Shown one piece after another: positions 26,765 to 35,894 of a stretch of 64,000 bases of DNA; position 1 is the first letter of the stretch, and each line of letters begins with the position of its first letter. The stretch is from Rhodobacteraceae bacterium SB2 (GTDB lineage: Bacteria > Pseudomonadota > Alphaproteobacteria > Rhodobacterales > Rhodobacteraceae), in NCBI GenBank assembly GCA_001642945.1, contig LGRT01000014.1:62001-126000 (forward strand). The letters are read 5' to 3'. The notes under the pieces are model-generated. The model was not told the origin of the DNA and did no database searches. It was given only the letters and a program-made list of their open reading frames with translations. A program made the translations under genes and the position numbers.

Positions 26765-28225
26765 ATGGACGCATGCTTTCTTGGGATTGATTTGGGTACG
26801 TCGGGGCTTCGGGCGTTGCTAGTCACGAAATCGGGTGAAATCCTCGGCGAAGGAGAGGCGCATTATAGCGTTTCAAACCCGGCCAATGGCTTTAGCGAAC
26901 AGGATCCCGCAGATTGGATTTCAGCGTGCCAAGTTGCCTTGGGTGCGTTGCGGCAAGCTTTCCCAGAAGCATATCGCAGCGTTGCTGGTATTGGCGTGGC
27001 AGGGCATATGCATGGCGCGACTTTGATTGACGCCGACGGCGCTGTGCTGCGACCTTGCATTTTATGGAATGACACGCGCAGCCATGCCGAGGCCGCCGCA
27101 TTAGATGCTGTGGAAAACTTGCGCGCCTTATCCGGTAATATTGTTTTTCCCGGCTTCACCGCGCCAAAATTAATGTGGGTTGCGCGGCATGAGCCTGAGA
27201 TCTTTGCCAAAATAAAGCGCGTTTTGCTGCCCGCCGCCTATCTCAGTTTTTGGTTAACCGGTGAAGCTGTGGCAGATCTATCAGATAGCGCCGGTACCGC
27301 GTGGTTGGATGTGGGGGCGCGCGATTGGTCGCCGGCGCTTTTGGCGGCCTCTGGCATGAAATTGGATCAGATGCCACGGTTGGTCGAAGGCTGTGCTTGC
27401 GCGGCTAAGCTGCATCCCGCGCGCGCCGCCGAATTGCATTTATCACCAGCGGTGCAAGTTGTCGGCGGAGCGGGAGATAATGCCGCGGCCGCCTGCGGGG
27501 TTGGGGCCCTTGATGAGGGCGATGGTTTTGTTTCTCTGGGGACTTCGGGCGTTTTACTCGCCGCGCGCGATGGCTACGCACCTCTGCCGGCTTCGGCGGT
27601 GCATACATTTTGCCATGCGGTGCCAGATCGCTGGTACCAGATGGGGGTCATCCTTTCGGCCACGGATAGTTTGAACTGGCTGTCAAATATAACGGGCTGC
27701 AGCCCTGCAAAGATGACGCAGGCCTTGGGTAAGACGCTTACAGGCCCTTCAGATGTGAAATTTTACCCCTATCTTTCGGGGGAGCGTACGCCGCATAATG
27801 ATGCGCAAATCCGCGGAGGCTTTGCAGGGATTGGGCATCGCACCTCTCAGCAGGATATGACGCAAGCGGTTTTGGAAGGTGTCAGTTTTGCGTTGCGTGA
27901 TTGTCTTGAGGCGTTGCGAAAAACCGGTGCGAATCCACAATCCCTTCTGGCGATTGGCGGGGGCACAGCGTCTGATTTTTGGCTGCAAACGCTGGCAACC
28001 GTTTTGAATGTGCCGCTTGACCTGCCCAAATCGGGTGAGTTTGGCGCGGCGCTTGGCGCGGCGCGCCTTGCCATCGTGGGAATCACCACACAGGCCCCTG
28101 AACAGGTGATGACAAAACCCGAAATTGCCCACCGCATCCTGCCAAATGCGGCGCTACAAACAGAATATGAAAAAGCCTATCGCCATTTCGCGACCCGGTT
28201 TGAATATGTGAAGGAGTTGCAATGA
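26765..28225 (+). CDS. xylB: Xylulokinase
   Basis: A 486-residue FGGY-family sugar kinase. The phosphate-binding [14 protein letters not shown] is at residues 7-20. Other blocks are [24 protein letters not shown] (from about 236), [11 protein letters not shown] and [14 protein letters not shown] near residue 398. It phosphorylates D-xylulose to xylulose-5-phosphate for the pentose phosphate route. It overlaps xylA by ATGA, which supports xylose use. The kinase-before-isomerase order is reversed compared with Escherichia coli. No xylose transporter or xylR lies nearby. Confidence 0.93.
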   Translation: MDACFLGIDLGTSGLRALLVTKSGEILGEGEAHYSVSNPANGFSEQDPADWISACQVALGALRQAFPEAYRSVAGIGVAGHMHGATLIDADGAVLRPCILWNDTRSHAEAAALDAVENLRALSGNIVFPGFTAPKLMWVARHEPEIFAKIKRVLLPAAYLSFWLTGEAVADLSDSAGTAWLDVGARDWSPALLAASGMKLDQMPRLVEGCACAAKLHPARAAELHLSPAVQVVGGAGDNAAAACGVGALDEGDGFVSLGTSGVLLAARDGYAPLPASAVHTFCHAVPDRWYQMGVILSATDSLNWLSNITGCSPAKMTQALGKTLTGPSDVKFYPYLSGERTPHNDAQIRGGFAGIGHRTSQQDMTQAVLEGVSFALRDCLEALRKTGANPQSLLAIGGGTASDFWLQTLATVLNVPLDLPKSGEFGAALGAARLAIVGITTQAPEQVMTKPEIAHRILPNAALQTEYEKAYRHFATRFEYVKELQ

Positions 28226-29529
28226 CACATGCGTTTTTTGAAGGGTTTTCGTCCATAAAATATGAAGGTTCGAACAGCACGAACCCGATGGCGTTTCGAC
28301 ATTATAATCCCGACGAAGTGGTGCTGGGTAAGCGGCTGGAAGATCACTTGCGCTTTGCGGTTGCTTATTGGCACAGTTTTGCCTGGGAAGGCGGCGATCC
28401 CTTTGGTGGCCCGACGTTTGAGCGGCCGTGGCACCCACAAAATTCGATGGAAAATGCGCGTCTGAAAGCCGATATCGCTTTTGATATGTTTGCGCTTTTG
28501 GGGCAGCCCTATTTTTGTTTTCACGATGCGGATATTCGCCCTGATCAAGGCAATTTTGCCGATAATTTGGCAAGTTTGAACGAGATCACCGATTATATTG
28601 GCGCTAAAATGCAAGCGGGGGGGCCGAAACTGCTTTGGGGCACCGCGAATATGTTCAGCCATCGGCGCTGGATGGCCGGGGCTTCCACCAATCCTGATCC
28701 TGATATGTTCGCTTTTGCGGCGGCAACGGTCAAATCCTGCATCGATGCCACGCATAAACTTGGCGGAGAAAACTACGTTTTGTGGGGGGGGCGCGAAGGT
28801 TATGAAACCCTGTTGAACACCGATTTGGGCGCAGAACTGGACCATATGGGGCGGTTTTTGAACATGGTTGTCGATTACAAACATAAAATTGGTTTTAAAG
28901 GCACCATTTTGGTGGAACCAAAACCGCAAGAACCCTCGAAACATCAATATGATTATGATGCGGCCACATGTATCGGTTTTTTGCGCAAATACGGGCTTGA
29001 AAATGAGGTGAAACTCAATCTCGAGCAAGGCCATGCCATCCTTGCGGGGCATTCTTTCGAACATGAGTTGGCTGTGGCGGCGGCCGAAGGCATGCTGGGG
29101 TCGATCGATATGAACCGCAATGATTACCAGTCGGGCTGGGATACGGATCAATTCCCCAATAATGTTCCCGAAGTGGCGCTGGCCTATTATCATGTACTAA
29201 AAAGCGGTGGTTTCAGCACGGGCGGTACGAATTTCGACGCGAAATTACGGCGCCAATCCCTAACGGCTCAAGACCTGCTGGCCGGCCATATCGGCGCGAT
29301 GGATATTTGTGCGCGCGGCTTAAAAGCCGCCGCGGCGATGTTGGAAGATGGCGGATTGGAAACGGCCTTGAAACAGCGCTATGCGGACTGGCAAACGCAA
29401 GAGGCGCAAAACATGCTGGCCAGTGATTTTGATCAAATCACCGCGCGTGTTTTGAACGAGGGTATCAACCCAGAACCGAAATCAGGGCGACAAGAGGTTT
29501 TGGAAAATTACGTCAACCGGTTTGTGTAA
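28222..29529 (+). CDS. xylA: Xylose isomerase
   Basis: A 435-residue xylose isomerase of the longer (class II) type. Signature regions are [24 protein letters not shown] (catalytic His/Asp), [33 protein letters not shown] and [17 protein letters not shown], which hold the two-metal site and substrate residues. It turns D-xylose into D-xylulose, feeding xylulokinase encoded just upstream (ATGA overlap). The gene is intact. It is followed by a gene-poor spacer with a heptamer repeat. Confidence 0.96.
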   Translation: MTHAFFEGFSSIKYEGSNSTNPMAFRHYNPDEVVLGKRLEDHLRFAVAYWHSFAWEGGDPFGGPTFERPWHPQNSMENARLKADIAFDMFALLGQPYFCFHDADIRPDQGNFADNLASLNEITDYIGAKMQAGGPKLLWGTANMFSHRRWMAGASTNPDPDMFAFAAATVKSCIDATHKLGGENYVLWGGREGYETLLNTDLGAELDHMGRFLNMVVDYKHKIGFKGTILVEPKPQEPSKHQYDYDAATCIGFLRKYGLENEVKLNLEQGHAILAGHSFEHELAVAAAEGMLGSIDMNRNDYQSGWDTDQFPNNVPEVALAYYHVLKSGGFSTGGTNFDAKLRRQSLTAQDLLAGHIGAMDICARGLKAAAAMLEDGGLETALKQRYADWQTQEAQNMLASDFDQITARVLNEGINPEPKSGRQEVLENYVNRFV

Positions 29530-29551
29530 ATCGCAGGGCGCCTTAAAACTG

Positions 29552-29719
29552 CTAATGCTTCTGATCAAACGCTTTTGGCACCCAGTCAACATCCTGCCGG
29601 TTCCAAAACCTATTGGGATTGTCGATGTCGGCGCCGCGTATATGCAGTGTTCTGAGGCAGTTCTGAATGAAAATCACGGGCTCTTCGTGAGGCTGCGCCG
29701 GATAAATTGCAGTTACCAC
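29552..29719 (-). pseudogene. Possible C-terminal gene fragment
   Basis: A 55-codon minus-strand frame (from a GTG; an in-frame TAG lies just upstream) whose sequence looks protein-like: AQPHEEPVIFIQNCLRTLHIRGADID, then NRFWNRQDVDWVPKAF. No family is recognised. Without a proper start and with the heptamer repeat just upstream, it is best read as the remains of a longer gene. Confidence 0.25.
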
Positions 29720-29803
29720 ATGCTAGAGCATGGTGTCCGATTGTTCGAAAAAAAGCAAAACTTGATCCAAGGGTACTTACACAGCCTGATCTGTCGTAAA
29801 ATT

Positions 29804-29858
<55 letters not shown>

Positions 29859-30094
29859 CAAAGTGTTTCAGACCCTCCGCAAATATGAAGCTAACCGACT
29901 CGTACGCCTCCCAATTCAATGGGCTTTTGCTGAACACATCCATCGCCTAATGCTTCGTATTATGCTGCAATTTCTCCAACGTTATGCTTAAGCCGGCTCT
30001 GGGCGAAAACCGGCCTATGCTGTTTTGAAAAAACCTCATTCTTGATCGCCCGCCGTCAAAGCGTTTTTGCAGCTCATGGGCAGAGCCCAAGCCA

Positions 30095-30403
30095 TCAGCC
30101 TTGTGCTCGCACTTCCTGCAAAACATAATTTCTTGTTTTGAAACCGCGAGCGGGTTTCATAAACCCTTTGCCCAAAAGCGATTTGAATGCACGATGATAC
30201 GTGGCGTGCGAAATATCGCGCGCCAAAGTATGGCGGGCAAGATCATGCGCCACAAACTCTCCATCTTCACCGGCTACGTCGGTTGCTGCATATAAAATAT
30301 CGCGCTCGGTTTGGGAAAGCGTATGCAGACCCTCATTCTTTTCCATATCTTTAATCATGGCGCGCAAATGAATTAATTGTGTGTAATGTCTCAAACTGGT
30401 CAC
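30095..30403 (-). CDS. Small winged-helix (MarR-like) DNA-binding protein
   Basis: A protein of about 102 residues with a winged-helix pattern: LSQTERDILYAATDVA (helix 1), VAHDLARHTLARDISHATYHRAFKSLLGKGFM (helix-turn-helix), then a basic wing (ARGFKTRNYVL). This is the MarR-like scheme in short form. The start is uncertain. GTG at 30403 adds VTSLRHYTQLIHLRAM, which looks coding; ATG at 30358 would give 87 residues. Upstream in-frame codons form an unlikely hydrophobic stretch. The likely role is a small transcription factor; targets are unknown. Confidence 0.65.
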   Translation of the reverse strand: MTSLRHYTQLIHLRAMIKDMEKNEGLHTLSQTERDILYAATDVAGEDGEFVAHDLARHTLARDISHATYHRAFKSLLGKGFMKPARGFKTRNYVLQEVRAQG

Positions 30404-30763
30404 CCTAAAAAACAAAAAAAATACTAGAACGAGGCTAAAATAGACGCCTCTCAAACTGAGCTTTACAGAAGAAAAAAGCAAAAATAAGGTAGAAAACCTG
30501 TCGGGATGAGAAAAATGAAAATTTTTCGCTGGCGACGGGATCAGGACTGTAGAGCTGCGCGTGTTGAGATGCTTGATCGGCGCAGGGCAGGCGTAAAATT
30601 CGCCCGAGAAGAGAAGGCACGAACGCGCATCATACGCGGTGCGGCTGCCCCCTTTGCTTGGCCGTTATATGTGATAAAAAATGGCCAGCTGCGTTATGAA
30701 CTGCGCAGCTGGCCGAAGTGAAAAACCTTTGCATGGCCATTTCTGGCCGCGTGTTTTCAGGTT
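30404..30763 (-). other. Spacer between the winged-helix gene and the pyrimidine operon
   Basis: 360 bases holding the upstream region of the winged-helix gene and, at its right end, the terminator of the transporter operon. A plus-strand frame of 71 codons runs through the terminator hairpin and is not credible. Nothing else was seen. Confidence 0.5.
30675..30714 (-). terminator. Rho-independent terminator of the pyrimidine operon
   Basis: On the minus strand a perfect 11-base-pair stem, GGCCAGCTGCG with CGCAGCTGGCC (30683-30714), and a 10-base loop are followed by A and a run of six T. It stands about 50 bases after the stop of the substrate-binding protein gene and so ends the six-gene operon. 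Confidence 0.93.
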
Positions 30764-31753
30764 TTACTTAAGGGCTTTATCGGTGATTGCGTGCGTCCAA
30801 GCACCGCTTGGTTTGGCGGTGATCACCGGATCTGACCCGCCTGCCATCAAGGTTGCGACTGTGCGCTCATAGTCGGCGGGGTCCAACGTGCCGTTTGAGC
30901 CGGCGGTGAGTTTTGCAATTTCTCCCATCATGCGCACTTGATGTGCCTCGGTTTGGGCGCCTGATTCATCATTGTCCAGCACGATATTTGCCGCTTCAGC
31001 CGGGTTGGCTTCTGCGTATTTCCAGCCCTTCATCGAAGCGCGTACGAAGCGCACCATCTTATCCGCAAAAGCAGGGTCTTGCAGATTGTCTTCCAACGCA
31101 TAAATGCCATCCTCCAATGTGGCCACGCCCTGGTCTTCATATTTGAATGTGATCAGCTCATCTTCGGACACACCGGCATCCAAAACCTGTCCAAATTCAT
31201 TATAGGTCATGGTGGAAATGCAATCGGCTTGGCGTTGCAACAGCGGATCAACGTTGAAGCCTTGACGCAACACGGTAACCCCATCATCACCGCCCTCGGT
31301 GGAAATACCTTCCTGGCTCATCCAGCTTAAGAATGGGTATTCATTGCCATAGAACCACACACCGATGGTTTTGCCTTTGAAATCGGCGGGGCTTTTGATC
31401 CCTGTATCTTTCCAGCAGGTCAGCATCAAACCTGAGCTTTTAAAGGGCTGGGCAATATTCACCACGGGTAGGCCTTTTTCGCGCGCGGCCAAGGCAGAGG
31501 GCATCCAATTCAGCATCGCATCAGCGCCGCCGCCAGCCAGAACTTGCGGGGGGGCGATGTCGGGCCCACCTGGTAAAATTGTGACATTCAGGTCTTCCGC
31601 TGTGTAAAACCCTTTGTCCAACGCCACGTAGTAGCCAGCAAATTGGGCCTGCGTCACCCATTGCAATTGCAGCTTCACATCATCGGCGGCTTGCACGGTG
31701 GTGGCTGCGGCTGCAGCCATCAGCGCCAGGGCACTTGATAGAATGGTTTTCAT
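30764..31753 (-). CDS. ABC transporter substrate-binding protein (NMT1/THI5-like), probable pyrimidine binding
   Basis: A 329-residue periplasmic binding protein with a signal peptide (MKTILSSALALMAAAAATTVQA) and the NMT1/ThiY-like fold. The family opening is LQLQWVTQAQFAGYYVALDKGFY, followed by PQVLAGGGADAML. This family binds thiamine precursors, pyrimidines, taurine or similar small compounds. Last in an operon with a dihydropyrimidinase and a carbamoyl-amide hydrolase, it most likely captures uracil, thymine or a dihydropyrimidine. The ligand is inferred from context only. Confidence 0.87.
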   Translation of the reverse strand: MKTILSSALALMAAAAATTVQAADDVKLQLQWVTQAQFAGYYVALDKGFYTAEDLNVTILPGGPDIAPPQVLAGGGADAMLNWMPSALAAREKGLPVVNIAQPFKSSGLMLTCWKDTGIKSPADFKGKTIGVWFYGNEYPFLSWMSQEGISTEGGDDGVTVLRQGFNVDPLLQRQADCISTMTYNEFGQVLDAGVSEDELITFKYEDQGVATLEDGIYALEDNLQDPAFADKMVRFVRASMKGWKYAEANPAEAANIVLDNDESGAQTEAHQVRMMGEIAKLTAGSNGTLDPADYERTVATLMAGGSDPVITAKPSGAWTHAITDKALK

Positions 31754-31796
31754 CGTTTTTCTCCTAGTTGGTTTTGGTCGTTTATCATTTTCTCTG

Positions 31797-32645
31797 CTAC
31801 GAGCCTCTTTGCGAGGGGTGCCAAAAGGTGACCCCCTTTTCTATTATTGCGACGGCGCCATAAAACGCGCTTCCCGCCAGCGCAGCGACAACGATTTCTG
31901 CCCAGACCATATCAAGCGCCAATTGCCCGACAGAGGCGGAAATTCGAAACCCCATTCCCACGACGGGTGAGCCGAAAAACTCGGCAACAATGGCGCCGAT
32001 CAGCGCTAGCGTGGTTGAAATTTTTAACCCGTTAAACATAAATGGCATCGCGGCGGGTAGCCGCAATTTTAAAAACGATTGCGCCGGGCGCGCGGCGTAT
32101 GTGTGCATTAAGTCACGTTGCATGGCTGTGGTTTCGCGCAATCCGGCGACGGTGTTCACGAGCATTGGGAAAAACACCATGACCACCACCACTGCGGCTT
32201 TCGATTGCCAGTCAAAGCCAAACCACATCACTAAAATTGGCGCGGTACCAATGATTGGAAGCGCCGCGATAAAATTCCCCACGGGTAACAGCCCTCGGCT
32301 TAAAAAATCAAACCGGTCCACCAGAAATGCGGTGAGAATCGCGGCGCTGCAGCCAATCAGATATCCGCGCAGAGCGCCTTTGAGAAAGGTTTGTACAAAG
32401 TCTTTCCAAAGAATTGCCAGATTATCTGCCATAGTGTCGACCACCAAGGAGGGTGGTGGTAAAATCACCAAAGGCACGTTGAGGCCGCGCACCAGCATTT
32501 CCCAAACCAGCAATAAGGTCAGGCCAAACAACGTTGGTACGATCACTTTGACCAATCGCGTGCCGGAGGCGGTGCCATTGGCCAATTTGACATTGAGCGT
32601 CCAAGCCGCGATCCAGACCACAATGCTGAAAAAAACAATGCTCAT
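31797..32645 (-). CDS. ABC transporter permease (pyrimidine-type)
   Basis: A 282-residue inner-membrane permease of the binding-protein-dependent type (SsuC/ThiX-like), with about six membrane segments. It has the EAA-loop sequence for contact with the ATPase (TYAARPAQSFLKLRLPAAMPFMF), and the segment AALPIIGTAPILVMWFGF is typical. Its start overlaps the stop of the other permease gene by ATGA, so the two are translationally coupled and likely form a heterodimer. The substrate-binding protein gene follows after 43 bases. Confidence 0.9.
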   Translation of the reverse strand: MSIVFFSIVVWIAAWTLNVKLANGTASGTRLVKVIVPTLFGLTLLLVWEMLVRGLNVPLVILPPPSLVVDTMADNLAILWKDFVQTFLKGALRGYLIGCSAAILTAFLVDRFDFLSRGLLPVGNFIAALPIIGTAPILVMWFGFDWQSKAAVVVVMVFFPMLVNTVAGLRETTAMQRDLMHTYAARPAQSFLKLRLPAAMPFMFNGLKISTTLALIGAIVAEFFGSPVVGMGFRISASVGQLALDMVWAEIVVAALAGSAFYGAVAIIEKGVTFWHPSQRGS

Positions 32646-33559
32646 GACATTCCCATTTTTTTCAACGTGAGTCTTTGAATCACTCCAACCAGCGCCACCA
32701 AACTGGCGGCTACAATCGCGGCCATGAACAAAGCCGACCAGATTTGCACGGTCTGCCCATAATAGGACCCGGCCAAGAGGCGGGCCCCCAAGCCGCGCAC
32801 GGCGCCAGTGGGCAATTCGCCAACAATCGCCCCAACCAAGCTGGCGGCAATTCCAATTTTTAGCGATGCAAAAAGATAAGGCAACGAGGCGGGCAGGCGC
32901 AATTTCAGCAGGCTTTGAGGCGCAGAACTGTTATAGGTCTTCAACAAATCAAGCTGCATCCGATCAGGGCTGCGCAATCCTTTCACCATTCCAACGACCA
33001 CGGGGAAAAAGCTCAGATAGGCGCTGATAAAGGCTTTCGGCAGTAGGCCTTGGATGCCTATAGAATTCAGCACCACGATGATCATCGGTGCAATGGCCAA
33101 AATCGGAATGGTTTGCGAGGCGATTGCCCAAGGCATCACACTCATATCCATCGCCCGGCTATGCACAATCCCCACGGCAAGCAAAATACCCATACCGGTG
33201 CCGATTGCAAAGCCAAGCAAGGTAGCGCTCAGGGTGATCCATGCATGAAACACCAGGCTTCGCTTCGAGGTTATTTTTTTCTCAACCGTGGTTTTCCAAA
33301 GCTCGCTGGCCACTTGATGGGGCGCAGGAAGCCGCGGGCGGTCTTGCGAAAAGGTTGCCGCGATGGCGAAACTATTCGTCGCCACGAGCCCAATAGCCGA
33401 GAGATCCCGCCGCTCTTTTGCACCGGCCGGAACCACGTCAGCTCCCGCGCGCTCGGCGGTGGTGAGAGCAGATTTTATATTCATCGGCACCACGGCCACA
33501 TACCAAGCGGCCAGCAAAGCCAATATAACCGTTAGAATGGGCAGCAGCTTTTGTGTCAT
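32642..33559 (-). CDS. ABC transporter permease (pyrimidine-type)
   Basis: A 305-residue permease, paralogous to its neighbour. It has an N-terminal membrane segment (LLPILTVILALLAAWYVAVV), a periplasmic stretch of about 80 residues, then the transport core with the EAA loop (TYNSSAPQSLLKLRLPASLPYLF). It overlaps the ATPase gene by ATGA upstream and the second permease downstream. Together these genes encode one importer with two different permease subunits. Confidence 0.9.
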   Translation of the reverse strand: MTQKLLPILTVILALLAAWYVAVVPMNIKSALTTAERAGADVVPAGAKERRDLSAIGLVATNSFAIAATFSQDRPRLPAPHQVASELWKTTVEKKITSKRSLVFHAWITLSATLLGFAIGTGMGILLAVGIVHSRAMDMSVMPWAIASQTIPILAIAPMIIVVLNSIGIQGLLPKAFISAYLSFFPVVVGMVKGLRSPDRMQLDLLKTYNSSAPQSLLKLRLPASLPYLFASLKIGIAASLVGAIVGELPTGAVRGLGARLLAGSYYGQTVQIWSALFMAAIVAASLVALVGVIQRLTLKKMGMS

Positions 33560-34338
33560 TCTGCGTCATGCCCCGCGCGAAGGCCTTCGCGCACCCGTTG
33601 CGCGATCGCGATAAATTCTTCTGAATCGCGAATATTCAGCGGACGTTCCTCTGGCAGGCTGCTCTCGATCACATCCGTGATGCGCCCCGGGCGCGGTGAC
33701 ATGACAACGATTTTTGTGGATAGATACACCGCTTCGGGAATCGAATGGGTGACAAATCCGATGGTTTTATGCGTGCGCTTCCAAAGTTTGAGCAATTGCT
33801 CGTTCAAATGGTCCCGCACGATTTCATCCAGCGCTCCGAAAGGTTCATCCATCAAGAGGATATCGGCATCAAAAGCCAAGGCTCGGGCGATGGAGGCGCG
33901 CTGCTGCATCCCGCCTGACAATTGCCATGGAAATTTCTTTTCAAAATCGGACAGTTCGACCAGTTCCAGCACGTTTTTTACCCGCTCGGCCTGTTCGGCT
34001 TTGCTAAACCCCATGATTTCAAGCGGCAAGCGGATATTGCCGCCAATGCTGCGCCAAGGGTAAAGGCCTGCGGCTTGAAACACATAGCCATAGGCGCGCG
34101 CTTGGCGCGCGGCGCTTGGCGACACGCCATTGACGGTGATGTTGCCGCCAGTAGGCTGTTCGAGATCCGCCATTACCCGCAAGAACGTGGTTTTGCCGCA
34201 GCCTGATGGGCCAATAAAGCTGACAAATTCCCCTTTTTTTACATCAAGGCTCACGTTTTTCAGCGCATGAACAGCACCATCCCCCGTTGCAAATGTAAGG
34301 GATAAATCTTTGGCGGAGATCACTATTTCCTGCGCCAT
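33556..34338 (-). CDS. ABC transporter ATP-binding protein (pyrimidine-type)
   Basis: A 260-residue ATPase of the SsuB/TauB/ThiZ type. Walker A is GPSGCGKTT near residue 43, the signature is LSGGMQQRASIARAL, and Walker B is DILLMDEPFGALDE. The switch histidine is in FVTHSIPEAVYL. It lies 72 bases downstream of the dihydropyrimidinase gene and is coupled to the permease genes, forming the energising subunit of the importer. Confidence 0.93.
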   Translation of the reverse strand: MAQEIVISAKDLSLTFATGDGAVHALKNVSLDVKKGEFVSFIGPSGCGKTTFLRVMADLEQPTGGNITVNGVSPSAARQARAYGYVFQAAGLYPWRSIGGNIRLPLEIMGFSKAEQAERVKNVLELVELSDFEKKFPWQLSGGMQQRASIARALAFDADILLMDEPFGALDEIVRDHLNEQLLKLWKRTHKTIGFVTHSIPEAVYLSTKIVVMSPRPGRITDVIESSLPEERPLNIRDSEEFIAIAQRVREGLRAGHDAE

Positions 34339-34410
34339 TTTAGGGGGTTTCTACTTGTGGCAAAAACATATTGTCCTTTCGCTGGTCTTTCGACGGGCTC
34401 TCCTCGCTTT

Positions 34411-35871
34411 TTAAATCCCGGCTGGAATATTCATTGGATCGCGATGGATTTGTTTTGGGGCTGTTAGGGCTTTCCATTTGCTTAAGGCCGCATTGGCATC
34501 TGGGAAGGCAGGGCGGGGTACGAAGCGGCCGCGGCCAGGATTGGGTTGGCTGTTTTGGCCCCAGGCCCAGATTACATCGCCGCGGCTGATCGTAAAGCGC
34601 GATTGGGCGCTGACATTGAAGCCCTCAAACACATTATAATCCAAGATGGAATGATGGTTTGAGACGCTGATGGTTTTGGAAATTTTTGGATCCCAAACCA
34701 CAATATCGGCATCTGCACCCTCTACAATCGCACCTTTCTTTGGATAGATATTCAGAATTTTTGCAATGTTGGTGCTGGTGACGGCCACGAATTCGCTGGG
34801 TGTCAATCGTCCGGTTTCAACGCCCTCCGTCCATAGAACCGCCAAACGCTCTTCCAGCCCGTTTGAGCCATTTGGAATCAAGCAGAAATTATCCTTGCCC
34901 ATCAGTTTTTGTTCGCTCGTAAAGGCGGCATGATCGGTGGCCACAACTTGTAAAGAGCCTGATTGTAAGCCGGCCCAAAGGCTGGCCTGATGCTCTTTAT
35001 TACGAAATGGCGGTGACATCACGCGCCGCGCCGAATGCATCCAATCACCCTTGAAATACTCGCTTTCATCCAAGGTTAGGAATTGTGCCAACGGCTCGCC
35101 ATAGACGCGCATGCCTTTTTGGCGCGCTCGCCGGATCGCTTCATGGGCCTGCTCGCAGCTGACATGCACCACATAAAGCGGCACGCCGGCTGCATCCGCG
35201 ATGGTGATCGCGCGATTTGCGGCTTCACCTTCGAATTCAGGCGGACGGGAATAGGCATGGCCTTCGGGCCCTGTTATACCTTGCTCGAGCATTTGCTGCT
35301 GCATATCGGCCACCAAATCACCGTTTTCGGCATGCACCATCGGCAGTGCTCCGATTTCCTTACAGCGTTTAAAGCTGGCAAACATTTCATCATCTTCGAT
35401 CATCAGGGCGCCTTTATAGGCCATGAAATGTTTGAACGAGTTGACCCCCATATCAACCGCATCTTTCATCCCGTTGAAGATCTCTTCATTCCAGCCGGTG
35501 ATCGCCATATGATAGCCTACATCCGAACAGATTTGAGGCGCGGATTTGCGGTGCCATTCATTGATTGCGTTTTTGATCGAGCCATCTGCCCCTGGCAGGC
35601 AGAAATCCACCACCATCGTTGTGCCGCCTACGGCGGCGGCCCATGTGCCCGTTTCAAAGGTTTCGGCGGCAGTTGTGCCCATGAAGGGCATTTCAAGATG
35701 CGTATGCGGATCAATTCCGCCAGGAATCACATAGGCGCCAGCTGCATCGATATATTCATCGCCGGCCAGATCTTCACCGATTTGTTTGATGGTTTCGCCT
35801 TCGATAAGGACATCCGCCTTCCAGGCGCGGTCGGCCGTGCAAACGGTTCCGCCTTTGATCACTTTGCTCAT
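34411..35871 (-). CDS. hydA: Dihydropyrimidinase
   Basis: A 486-residue cyclic amidohydrolase. Metal ligands His56 and His58 are in GGIDPHTHLE, and the region SFKHFMAYKG (145-154) contains the lysine normally carboxylated to bridge the two zincs. Further histidines are in MVHAEN and VVHVSCEQAH, and the late Asp in VVATDHAAF. It opens dihydrouracil to N-carbamoyl-beta-alanine and dihydrothymine to the methyl analogue, the second step of the reductive pathway. The next gene upstream supplies the third step and the preTA genes supply the first, so the assignment is firm. Confidence 0.93.
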   Translation of the reverse strand: MSKVIKGGTVCTADRAWKADVLIEGETIKQIGEDLAGDEYIDAAGAYVIPGGIDPHTHLEMPFMGTTAAETFETGTWAAAVGGTTMVVDFCLPGADGSIKNAINEWHRKSAPQICSDVGYHMAITGWNEEIFNGMKDAVDMGVNSFKHFMAYKGALMIEDDEMFASFKRCKEIGALPMVHAENGDLVADMQQQMLEQGITGPEGHAYSRPPEFEGEAANRAITIADAAGVPLYVVHVSCEQAHEAIRRARQKGMRVYGEPLAQFLTLDESEYFKGDWMHSARRVMSPPFRNKEHQASLWAGLQSGSLQVVATDHAAFTSEQKLMGKDNFCLIPNGSNGLEERLAVLWTEGVETGRLTPSEFVAVTSTNIAKILNIYPKKGAIVEGADADIVVWDPKISKTISVSNHHSILDYNVFEGFNVSAQSRFTISRGDVIWAWGQNSQPNPGRGRFVPRPAFPDANAALSKWKALTAPKQIHRDPMNIPAGI

Positions 35872-35894
35872 CTTGGTTCTCCTTTTGCGCGCGG

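Noticed and set aside
28177-29193. Long minus-strand open frame (338 codons) opposite xylA
   Set aside because: Antisense to a complete xylose isomerase; no recognisable family and no start signal.
30506-30721. 71-codon plus-strand frame before the pyrimidine operon end
   Set aside because: It runs through the terminator hairpin of the opposite operon and is rich in Arg without any motif.
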